A stretch of 64,000 nt of DNA, taken from positions 38,625-102,624 of the forward strand of contig NZ_CP043508.1 of assembly GCF_008365315.1 (NCBI RefSeq), given 5' to 3'. The position numbers and the translations under genes were made by a program. Below are positions 33,306 through 40,227 of this stretch, in pieces; the first letter of the stretch is position 1, and the number at the start of each line of letters is the position of its first letter. The DNA is from Acetobacter vaccinii. GTDB lineage: Bacteria; Pseudomonadota; Alphaproteobacteria; Acetobacterales; Acetobacteraceae. The notes beneath the pieces were generated by a model, which had not been told where the DNA came from, did no database searches, and saw nothing but the letters and a program-made list of their open reading frames with translations.

Positions 33306-33351
33306 CAAGGTTTTTCTCCGAAAGGGGGCCGCTTTGCGGCCCTGATGTCAC

Positions 33352-33852
33352 TCAGAAAAGACTGGCCTGGACAGGGGGAGGAACAGCCTGCGCCACAGGA
33401 GGCAGGCCATGGCGGGCCAGAAGCTGACGCAACTGCGCCTGTTCCGACGCATCCCGTTCCTGCACGCTGGCCCGCCGATACGCCGCCTCCAGCCCCCACT
33501 GGCGCACACGCTGGGCAAGGACGTGTTCAACATCACACCAGCAGAACTGTGCCTGCCCGTAACAGGGAGCGGTCACGATCTGGTGGATGAATGCCCAGCG
33601 CCCGGCCGCTGTGGCCCCATAGCGCTGGAAAAAGCCGTGTCGGTCCACGCAGGCGATAAACCCCCACATCTGGCTGATCTGCTGATAAAGCGGGGTGGTA
33701 AACGCCTGCTCGGGCATCCCACGAGCCACGAAGGACAGAATGGCAGTCCCCATGGTGGCTTTTTCCCCGGCGCTCGTATGAGGGGTCGCGCAGAACTGCG
33801 TCGCCACGAGAGGTGGCAGACGCAGGCCCGGACACGGCACTGCAGCGCTCAT
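33352..33852 (-). CDS. Conserved plasmid protein, unknown
   Basis: 166 aa; start overlaps the previous stop (ATGA). 'GTAILSFVARGMPEQAFTTPLYQQISQMWGFIACVDRHGFFQRYGATAAGRWAFIHQIVTAPCYG' is a distinctive aromatic-rich block. No family recognised. Confidence 0.65.
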   Translation of the reverse strand: MSAAVPCPGLRLPPLVATQFCATPHTSAGEKATMGTAILSFVARGMPEQAFTTPLYQQISQMWGFIACVDRHGFFQRYGATAAGRWAFIHQIVTAPCYGQAQFCWCDVEHVLAQRVRQWGLEAAYRRASVQERDASEQAQLRQLLARHGLPPVAQAVPPPVQASLF

Positions 33853-34238
33853 GCCGCCAGCACCTGCGGGCAGGGACGATACGCCTTGTGGAAACGCCCG
33901 ACATCGGGGAGCCCAGGGGAAGCTCCCCCACCCTGGGCCTCATCCACCTGGAGCAGACGGGCCACTGCAATCTCGCAGCAGACCCCATCCGCCAGGCGGC
34001 GGATGATCGCCCGGTCCGAACGCCCGGCAATCACCCGGTCCACCCAGCGGCCCGTAGCCGGATCGCGACAGGCCGCGGCAACCACCCCATTGCAAAACGC
34101 CATGACCATCCAGGTCACATCCCGCCCATGGGTCAGATATTCGGGCAGGCGATAGAGCGTCCCCTGGGCCACAGGTCCTACACGCAGGGGGTTGTCACGA
34201 GGCGCAAACCAGCGCCCCGCGTAATATTGTCTGAACAT
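33849..34238 (-). CDS. Conserved plasmid protein, unknown
   Basis: 129 aa from the ATG at 34238, with GGAGAAAAAG upstream. 'MFRQYYAGRWFAPRDNPLRV', 'TWMVMAFCNGVVAAACRDPATGRWVDRV'. No family recognised. In a run of overlapping minus-strand genes. Confidence 0.65.
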   Translation of the reverse strand: MFRQYYAGRWFAPRDNPLRVGPVAQGTLYRLPEYLTHGRDVTWMVMAFCNGVVAAACRDPATGRWVDRVIAGRSDRAIIRRLADGVCCEIAVARLLQVDEAQGGGASPGLPDVGRFHKAYRPCPQVLAA

Positions 34239-34257
34239 CTTTTTCTCCGGTTGGGTC

Positions 34258-34434
34258 TCAGCGCGCGGCAAGCACTGCCTCTTGCACCATGACGATTGGG
34301 TGGTCGGCGACGATGGCCGACAGCACATCCGGACCGAACAGGATTCCGCTTATAAGCACGAGCAGGCTGGCCACCCCGAACAGGAAGCCCGCCAGATCCT
34401 TGATATCCTGTCGGGTTTGCGGAGAGAGTTTCAT
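34258..34434 (-). CDS. 58-aa single-pass membrane protein
   Basis: ATG at 34434 overlaps the stop of the upstream gene (ATGA). A short cytosolic start (Met-Lys-Leu-Ser-Pro-Gln-Thr-Arg-Gln-Asp) is followed by one transmembrane helix 'GFLFGVASLLVLISGILFG' (about 16-34) and a C-terminal amphipathic part. Translational coupling supports it as a real gene. Confidence 0.6.
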   Translation of the reverse strand: MKLSPQTRQDIKDLAGFLFGVASLLVLISGILFGPDVLSAIVADHPIVMVQEAVLAAR

Positions 34435-34703
34435 GCACCCTCTCCTTGCCCGTCGGCGCTCTGGACGGCCACATGCCGCCTGCCCCCCGCCCGACCGAGG
34501 GGCAGGAAGTCACCATGGGATTCCGGGGACAGGTCAGGCAGTGCAACGACCAGAGTTTCGTTTTCAACCCGGAAGAGATGGGTATGATTGGCAAACTGAT
34601 ACTGGTTCGGACCCATTTTCCTGTAAGTTCTGCCGTGTGGGGTCGCAGCAAACCGGAAGCGTGTTCCCACACGCAGATTCTTGAAAGTGACAGGATCAGA
34701 CAT
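34431..34703 (-). CDS. Small plasmid protein, unknown
   Basis: 90 aa with AAGGAG upstream. 'TFKNLRVGTRFRFAATPHGRTYRKMGPNQYQFANHTHLFRVENETLVVAL' is a compact beta-rich fold with alternating hydrophobics. No assigned function; the fold could be SH3-like. Confidence 0.65.
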   Translation of the reverse strand: MSDPVTFKNLRVGTRFRFAATPHGRTYRKMGPNQYQFANHTHLFRVENETLVVALPDLSPESHGDFLPLGRAGGRRHVAVQSADGQGEGA

Positions 34704-34866
34704 CGTTTTCTCCTTCTGGTTTTTTTTCTGACCCTTTCAGCCGGCTCATCGGCCGACGCGCAGGTTAAGGGCGGTGCTTGCACCGGGAGCTTGCGACGAA
34801 CCCTTAGCCTGCGTGACGGACTATGAGAGGCGACTTTTTCTTCTTTGTGTTTCTGTTTCTCCTTTT
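34704..34866 (-). promoter_or_regulatory. Structured leader, A-rich tract plus hairpin
   Basis: On the coding (minus) strand: an A-rich tract containing CAGAAACACAAAG, then a hairpin with arms CGCAGG-TAAGGG / CCCTTA-CCTGCG (about 34762-34814, one mismatch), then the ribosome-binding site of the 34703 gene. Same architecture as at 560-800, 36450-36590, 37094-37247 and 37733-37885. Confidence 0.5.
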
Positions 34867-35337
34867 TTATTTCTTTGTTTTTTTGCTCAGGTACGGTGTC
34901 CTGATGTTAACCGGTGTCACATCGATCCAGACTGGCCCGTCACCCGTGGCCTCCAGGGCCTGACGGATCACCTCTGCACTCAGAAATTCAGCACCGTCAT
35001 CCCCGCCAAAAGAGGCCCGTTTGACGGCATACCAGTCGGAGGAAGAGCCTCGGGGGTCGGCCTCCTTCGCATACGCAACAAGATTGGGCGCGCCAGTGGG
35101 ATCAGGCAGGCACGGGTTGCCGTTGGACATCAGGTACACTCCCTGGTCGCCAACGAGCATCAGACCTGCCGGAATACGCGTGTCATCGATGTCGTCCAAG
35201 GTCGGCATCCGACCAATGACACGAACTTTCTGGTACGCAGGCGAGGAAAGCTGGTCGAGCGTCGGGCTATGGGTCGCGGCTGCTTCAGCATGGGCAAGCA
35301 GGCGCTCCACCAGAGCGCGGTCAAAGTGAAGCTTCAT
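34867..35337 (-). CDS. DUF3085 family protein
   Basis: 156 aa. The block 'PAGLMLVGDQGVYLMSNGNPCLPD', 'LVAYAKEADPRGSSSDWYAVKRASFGGDDGAEFL' and 'WIDVTP' fits the DUF3085 pattern of plasmid proteins (function unknown). The gene end is formed by the A-rich tract ('SKKTKK'). Confidence 0.75.
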   Translation of the reverse strand: MKLHFDRALVERLLAHAEAAATHSPTLDQLSSPAYQKVRVIGRMPTLDDIDDTRIPAGLMLVGDQGVYLMSNGNPCLPDPTGAPNLVAYAKEADPRGSSSDWYAVKRASFGGDDGAEFLSAEVIRQALEATGDGPVWIDVTPVNIRTPYLSKKTKK

Positions 35338-35375
35338 GGGAAATTTTCCTTTTCTGATGCGTGAACGGCATAAAA

Positions 35376-35407
35376 AAAGGGCGGGACACCGGAGTGTCCC
35401 GCCCTTT
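35376..35407 (-). terminator. Rho-independent terminator
   Basis: Perfect 14-bp stem AAAGGGCGGGACAC / GTGTCCCGCCCTTT with a CGGA loop (on the minus strand UCCG), followed on the minus strand by seven T. It ends the transcript of the 35428-35724 gene. Confidence 0.9.
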
Positions 35408-35427
35408 GGGGTTGAATAAGCGCAGTC

Positions 35428-35724
35428 TTAGAAATCGTAGGTCTGAACGCCATCGATGGGTAGGCCGTCGCGGTCGAACAGGACATAGGCACAGCCCTGT
35501 GTGCGCGCCGCCGCGAGAATGGCCGCAAGGCCAGGCGAGGCGTGCTCCGCCGCCCGAAGTTCCGACGAGGCGTAAATCAGCCACCCATACGGACCAGCGA
35601 GACAGGAAAGGCCATCCACCCCCTCTGTTTCGATATAACGGGCGAGAAGTGTCCGGTCCTCGGGAGAGAGATGGGCGGTACTCGCATCGGCAAAGCGCTC
35701 GATGGGTAAATTGAGTGTCGGCAT
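35428..35724 (-). CDS. Small plasmid protein, DUF5983-like
   Basis: 98 aa. 'MPTLNLPIERFADASTAHL', 'YGWLIYASSE' and the end 'GCAYVLFDRDGLPIDGVQTYDF' resemble DUF5983 plasmid proteins; recognition is by pattern only. Followed by a strong terminator. Confidence 0.6.
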   Translation of the reverse strand: MPTLNLPIERFADASTAHLSPEDRTLLARYIETEGVDGLSCLAGPYGWLIYASSELRAAEHASPGLAAILAAARTQGCAYVLFDRDGLPIDGVQTYDF

Positions 35725-35831
35725 GACCGGAAATCCTCAAGGCAAAAGGACAAAGCCTCGCGTCAGCGGGGCAGGCCGTAGGGCCACCCGCTTAGGCCCT
35801 GCATTGGGCAGGAAGCCCCTGCCCGTCCCCA

Positions 35832-36449
35832 TCAGGATGCGAGAGCCTGCGGTGCCGCGCGCAGGGCGTCCTGTGCGACACTCAGCGGATGGCGGCGTGC
35901 GGCGTAAGCCGCACGCAATTCCGCAACAGTGGCGACATCGAGGAGCGTATGAGTGCACTGGCTCAGGCGCTGCACCCGCGCGTTGGCGGCCCGCAGCCAC
36001 CCATACAGGCCGATGTGCCCCTCTGCCAGGCTAGAGAACTCATCCGGGGTTTTATCAGGCCAAAGGGGTGTGCAGTCAGCGAACTGGAACGGGGTATGCG
36101 GCCCGCCCCACATCCGCACCCCATGATCGTCGGGCATCGGCAGCGGGCACTTGAAAATCTCGTACATCCAGGCGTTCGTCCCCAGCGATCCGTTACGATA
36201 CGCGGCCTCGAAACCTGCCGGGCGGCGTTGCCCTCGCGGCACCGAGATCATGATCATGAAGCTTTCCCGCGGGCGGTCTGCGGCGACACGGGCTCCATAT
36301 TCAGTTACGGCACTGGGGATCTGGTCAAGCCGCGTCACGACAATATCCTGAGCCGGATAAAAGCTTCCAAGCAGTTCCATGCTTGTGGACGTTCCCAGAT
36401 CATCATGCTGACGGGTTGCGCGGTTTGCACTGAGTCTCAGACGGGCCAT
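35832..36449 (-). CDS. Conserved plasmid protein, unknown
   Basis: 205 aa from the ATG at 36449 (AAAAGGAAA upstream; the frame is open further but runs through a perfect hairpin and is not plausible there). 'MARLRLSANRATRQHDDLGTS', 'FMIMISVPRGQRRPAGFEAAYRNGSLGTNAWMYEIFKCP'. No family recognised. Confidence 0.65.
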   Translation of the reverse strand: MARLRLSANRATRQHDDLGTSTSMELLGSFYPAQDIVVTRLDQIPSAVTEYGARVAADRPRESFMIMISVPRGQRRPAGFEAAYRNGSLGTNAWMYEIFKCPLPMPDDHGVRMWGGPHTPFQFADCTPLWPDKTPDEFSSLAEGHIGLYGWLRAANARVQRLSQCTHTLLDVATVAELRAAYAARRHPLSVAQDALRAAPQALAS

Positions 36450-36493
36450 TATGGTTTCCTTTTCATGATTTGTTTTCAACCCTTCCGCGCCCG

Positions 36494-36550
36494 CCACGTC
36501 TGGGAGGCCGGGGCCAGAGCTTGCCTCTGGTGGCGGCCTCCCAGACGTGG
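36494..36550. repeat. Perfect 17-bp inverted repeat with nested stem
   Basis: CCACGTCTGGGAGGCCG (36494-36510) pairs perfectly with 36534-36550; the loop holds a second CCAGAG/CTCTGG stem. A T-rich tract (36558-36589, + strand) follows. It is part of the structured leader 5' of the 36449 gene and would act as a strong hairpin on either strand. Confidence 0.85.
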
Positions 36551-36688
36551 CAGCGGGTTTTTCTTTTGTGTTTTGCTGTTTTTCTTTTTGGGTAGCGCTC
36601 TGCGCGCGCATCCCCAGCTAAAGGCCGAAGGCGCCCGCGCGTGGTTGTGTCCATTTTGGCGCACGCACGACCCCGGCCTCACCCGTTC

Positions 36689-37093
36689 TCAGTATTCGGA
36701 TGTAAGCATGACGACCTTGCCGAGACTGCTATCGGCCACGACGTAAAGCCTCTGTTCTGCCAGCGGGAAATCCGTATAACCCACATGCTGGCGGTACAGG
36801 TTGTTGGCCTCGCGCTCGCCGTTTCCATCCGTGCACACAACCTCGGCGCAGTGTTTGGTAAGATCCACCCTAAGCGTCCAGAACTCGAACTCGGCACGCC
36901 GGACAGCCGGAACCAGACGCGCACTCGCTATGATGTCCAGCAGCCATGCCGCACCATTTTTGGCCAGATACGCCGCCCCATCGGTCAGGATCAGGCCCAT
37001 CGTGTAGCGATAATACCGGGTCGTACCGATAAACTGTGCCAGAGCTTCGCCCGTGATTTTCTCAGGCTGGGTGTGTTCAAGTGTCGCAGACAT
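36689..37093 (-). CDS. DUF6876 family protein
   Basis: 134 aa from the ATG at 37093. 'FIGTTRYYRYTMGLILTDGAAYLAKNGAAWLLDIIAS', 'FEFWTLRVD', 'VVCTDGNGE...LYRQHVGYTDFPLAEQRLYV' and 'VVMLTSEY' match the DUF6876 pattern of plasmid and phage proteins. Function unknown. Confidence 0.75.
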   Translation of the reverse strand: MSATLEHTQPEKITGEALAQFIGTTRYYRYTMGLILTDGAAYLAKNGAAWLLDIIASARLVPAVRRAEFEFWTLRVDLTKHCAEVVCTDGNGEREANNLYRQHVGYTDFPLAEQRLYVVADSSLGKVVMLTSEY

Positions 37094-37122
37094 GTCTCTA
37101 TCCTTTATGGTTTTTTGACAGT

Positions 37123-37219
37123 CTGCCGCCTGCCGGGACGGCGGCTGTGCGCTCAAACGCGGCGCGTAGCGCCGGGAGCGAAGCCCCACCGTTTGAACGC
37201 ACAGCCCCGTTCTGGCGGG
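37123..37219. repeat. 97-bp structured intergenic repeat, copy 1
   Basis: About 90 percent identical to 37755-37851, same length and orientation. It folds as a long outer stem (GGCTGTGCG-C-TCAAACG with CGTTTGA-A-CGCACAGCC) enclosing two small hairpins (GGCGC-GTA-GCGCC and GGG-AGCGAAG-CCC). Located 30 bp upstream of the DUF6876 start, on the minus-strand side. Confidence 0.85.
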
Positions 37220-37363
37220 TATGTTTGCTGTTTGTGTTCTATTTTTTGAGCTGACGTTCTGCTCTGCAGATTTGTGTCCATTTTTGCGCGGACAGTCGTC
37301 ACGCTCAGTCTCGGTTCTGTTTCCCTTGGGCGCAGGCGGGCGGTTGGGCCTCCCTGCATTGGC

Positions 37364-37732
37364 CTAGGCAGCAAAACGCCGGGCTGGAGGCGCACCACTC
37401 AGCACCGCGCGAGCGTCGGTCGAACGGCTCAGAGAGAGCGTCAGGGGCTTGTCGTGGCGACCATCCCAGCTCAACCCCTCGCAGGGGATCAACAGCCCTG
37501 ATCTGCGCGCATCCTGATCACGCAGGAAGCACACGCGCTCGTTCCCGCCCTCAGGACGGCAGCAGGGGTGGCGGGACAGTGCCCCGCAGCCACGGCACGC
37601 CAGCTGGTAAGTTGGATCACCAGCGGGCCATTCATGATGGCAGCGTCGGCACGTTACGGGATCTCCCACACAGGCCCAACGTGACGAGGCGGGCCTTTTG
37701 GGCGCGGGAAGCGGAAAGATATTCGGCCGCAT
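37364..37732 (-). CDS. Cys-rich zinc-ribbon-like plasmid protein
   Basis: 122 aa. Four Cys pairs: 'TCRRCHHEW', 'LACRGCGAL', 'HPCC' and a further Cys; 'CxxC...CxxC' spacing is that of a zinc ribbon (about residues 28-52). A 'PCEGLSWDGRHDKPLTLSLSRS' segment follows. Role unknown. Confidence 0.6.
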   Translation of the reverse strand: MRPNIFPLPAPKRPASSRWACVGDPVTCRRCHHEWPAGDPTYQLACRGCGALSRHPCCRPEGGNERVCFLRDQDARRSGLLIPCEGLSWDGRHDKPLTLSLSRSTDARAVLSGAPPARRFAA

Positions 37733-37754
37733 GGCATTCTCCTGTTCTGAATAC

Positions 37755-37851
37755 CTGCTGCCTGCCGGGATGGCGGCCGCGCGCTCAAACGCGGCGCGCA
37801 GCGCCGGGAGCGAAGCCCCACCGTTTGAACGCGCGGCTCCGTTCTGGCAGG
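37755..37851. repeat. 97-bp structured intergenic repeat, copy 2
   Basis: Homologous to 37123-37219. Two T-to-C changes in the 5' arm (CTGTGCG to CCGCGCG) are matched by two A-to-G changes in the 3' arm (CGCACAG to CGCGCGG), so base pairing is preserved. It lies 22 bp upstream of the Cys-rich gene. Confidence 0.85.
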
Positions 37852-37900
37852 CGCGCTTTCTGGTCTGTGTTTTTGGGTTTTGGTCTGGAACCGACCGCCG

Positions 37901-39868
37901 TCAGGCGGCGATGCGCACCACCTCAAGGTGGCTGCCCAGATGGGCTTTCACCGCAGCCCGCGCGTCAGGATCGGCATTGTCCGATGCCAGCACCACGCCA
38001 GCCTGTTCAAGCAGCGCGTCCTTCAGCTCGGCCGTTTCGTCGTCCTGGCCTTCAGGGGCAGGCCCCTCGCCTGCGTCACCAGTTTCTGTTGACGCAGTCT
38101 CAGCTTCGTCCGCCCCTTCCTGACCTGTTCCATACAGTTCTTCTTCAACGGGAAGCAGGTGGTCAAATTCGCCATCGTCCTCGTCGTGGCCCTCACGATC
38201 AGCACGCAAAGCGGCCAGCCTTTCGGCTTTACGCACCATAGCGTCCAGTTTCGCTTTCCAGCCCTCGGCAGCAGACCCAAACCCGGCCTGCTCGGGCACC
38301 CAGCGCCCCTCAGGCCCCACATGCGCCATGATGGCATTGCGCATCTCTTTACCGGTGTTACGAGGCAGCAGGTTCAGTGCCTTGCCCGCCTCCATGATAC
38401 CGGGCTTGCTGAAGCATTTGAGGAAGTCGTCGAACGCCATATTAGGCATCTGCGCATCAGCATCGAACAGCAGCCCCATGAGCTGGGCCGTTACACCACT
38501 GCCGCTATGCTGGCTGATCGTGCAGTTTGCGACGTTCTTGAGCACGGAAACCGCTTCCTGTCGTAGGAGTGCAGGATCACGGATCAACACACCTTCTGGG
38601 AAGAGTGCGGCCAGAGCGTTCTCCTGTCGGCTCATCTGACCATAAGGCTCCCGTTCAGGGGTATGCACGGTGACATTCTTGCCGCCAAGGGCCAGCAGCA
38701 GGGCCGCAACCAGATCCCACGGGTCTACATCCTCAACAACCGCATCAAGTGCCGCGTGCAACGCCTGTGTGCGGATGAGCCCCATCATGGTCAGACCGGT
38801 GCCAGAAATGGCCGCCCGCTCTTTAGGCGCAGCAACACTTGCGGGCGCAACGCTACGCGAGGGCGTAGTGACCCCCTGTTCGCCAGCCTCCTGTGGACGC
38901 AACGGGATTTCATCGATCTTCAGGGTGTTCGGATTAAGGAAATATCCCATCACATCGGTTTCCTCAGCCCGCATCCAGTCGCGCACCCGTGTATAGCCAT
39001 CAGGGGGGGCCGCCTGCTCATACTCGCCGACTTCCATTCTGACCCCGCCCTCGGGTAACCCGTCGGCCAGCCACTGTTCCTGTGCGGCGGCAAACGCCGG
39101 GCCATCCTCGGTAAAGCGGTTATCCTTCCCGCCCTCGCCGAACAGGTCTTCAGCCCAGACCACGCCACAGGCTTTAGCCATGGCGTCATCAAAGCGGGCA
39201 TCTGCCGCCATATAACGAGCCTGTTTCAGGTAACGGGAAAGTTCGCGCCAGGGCACGGTGTCCTCTGGATCTTCGGCGTTCAGGCGATACTCGGCCGGGT
39301 CAGCATCCTCCTCGACCATATCCTCAAACATTTCAGCCCATGCCGCACGCTGCTCTTCCACTGGGGCTGCGACGATCACTTTCAGATCGTTAAAGTCCGG
39401 GCCGCGCCCCATATCGATGGCATGCAGGATCGGGTCATGCAGACCCGCCAGAAGTGAGAGGCGTTTCAGATAGGCGGGTGTGACCATGAGCGCGCGGGCA
39501 ATCTGTGCGTCCGTATACGCTTTTTCGCGGCGGGCCTTATCGACAAAGCGCCATTGTTCGCTTTGCGTCATTGCCTCACGGATGATGTTTTCGGAACCGG
39601 CTGCCAGCCCATCCAGTTTTTCGTCGGCGGATGTGACAATGACGTGCATTTCTCGCATTTTCGCAAGAACGCAGGCGCGACGGCGGCGATGGCCCGCTAC
39701 GATCATCAGCTGGCCGTCCGGCAGTTCGCGCACCAGCGGCGCCTGCAGCAGACCCACCACCTTGATATTATGAGCGAGGCGTCGGTCGGCCTCGACATTG
39801 GGGGGCGAGGTGCGGGGATTTTCGGGGTTGTCGAGAAGATTTTTCGGATCGACGACGCGCAGTTCCAT
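37901..39868 (-). CDS. Large ParB/Spo0J-like protein
   Basis: 655 aa from the ATG at 39868 (ribosome-binding site AGGAGCC). The N-terminal ParB nuclease-like domain (about 1-110: 'LDNPENPRTSPPNVEADRRLAHNIKVVGLLQAPLVRELPDGQLMIVAGHRRRRACVLA') has the CTP-site GHRRRR motif; a HTH follows ('YTDAQIARALMVTPAYLKRLSLLAGL', about 135-165). The C-terminal 400 residues are acidic and unlike classical ParB (about 300 aa). It has no adjacent parA, so it is not the partition ParB (see repB); perhaps a ParB-fold regulator or nuclease of the backbone. Confidence 0.85.
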   Translation of the reverse strand: MELRVVDPKNLLDNPENPRTSPPNVEADRRLAHNIKVVGLLQAPLVRELPDGQLMIVAGHRRRRACVLAKMREMHVIVTSADEKLDGLAAGSENIIREAMTQSEQWRFVDKARREKAYTDAQIARALMVTPAYLKRLSLLAGLHDPILHAIDMGRGPDFNDLKVIVAAPVEEQRAAWAEMFEDMVEEDADPAEYRLNAEDPEDTVPWRELSRYLKQARYMAADARFDDAMAKACGVVWAEDLFGEGGKDNRFTEDGPAFAAAQEQWLADGLPEGGVRMEVGEYEQAAPPDGYTRVRDWMRAEETDVMGYFLNPNTLKIDEIPLRPQEAGEQGVTTPSRSVAPASVAAPKERAAISGTGLTMMGLIRTQALHAALDAVVEDVDPWDLVAALLLALGGKNVTVHTPEREPYGQMSRQENALAALFPEGVLIRDPALLRQEAVSVLKNVANCTISQHSGSGVTAQLMGLLFDADAQMPNMAFDDFLKCFSKPGIMEAGKALNLLPRNTGKEMRNAIMAHVGPEGRWVPEQAGFGSAAEGWKAKLDAMVRKAERLAALRADREGHDEDDGEFDHLLPVEEELYGTGQEGADEAETASTETGDAGEGPAPEGQDDETAELKDALLEQAGVVLASDNADPDARAAVKAHLGSHLEVVRIAA

Positions 39869-40227
39869 GGAGAGGCTCCTGATCATGGGGAAAACTGGCA
39901 GGCGATTGCGTCAGAGCCGCTTTGCTCTTTTTATCAATCTCCTGATGTTTTCCGCGCGGTCGCAGCTTGGGCGGGCGGGCAAGGCCGCGCCGTCAGGCGC
40001 GCAACGCCTGGCCTTGAGCCCCCGCATAAGCTGTGACAAACGTTCTTTTAGCTGCATTGCTTTCCAAGTCGACTTTTGGGCTTATGCCGCACACATCTAC
40101 TTCTGAGGCGTCAAACGAGAGATAATCCTCTCACCTCTTGGCAAATGGAGGGTTCTTCGATCCCTCCATGTTTCGACTGCCGCCGCTCTTAACAGCTGCA
40201 GTCGAAACGATCAAAATATAATATCTT
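39869..40227. other. Intergenic region with strong hairpins
   Basis: No gene. A long imperfect hairpin near 39962-40036 (GTCGCAGCTT...AAGCTGTGAC) precedes the parB-like gene, again next to a T-rich tract, followed by the two perfect stems at 40145-40208. Confidence 0.5.
40145..40208 (-). terminator. Two adjacent hairpins after the TonB receptor gene
   Basis: GTTTCGACTGC / GCAGTCGAAAC (40170-40208, 11-bp perfect arms) and ATGGAGGG / CCCTCCAT (40145-40169, 8-bp perfect arms) follow the receptor stop. The second contains TGGAGGGATCGAAGAACCCT, present again at 59933-59952 on the other strand. Likely transcript end of the receptor gene. Confidence 0.6.

Noticed and set aside
32137..33345. 402-codon plus-strand frame
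   Set aside because: Antisense to the endonuclease, whose DRGH motif and signal peptide identify the true frame.
40141..40210. tRNA-like T-arm (GGGTTCTTCGATCCC)
   Set aside because: Lacks the TTCRA T-loop, acceptor and anticodon stems; explained as a hairpin terminator.
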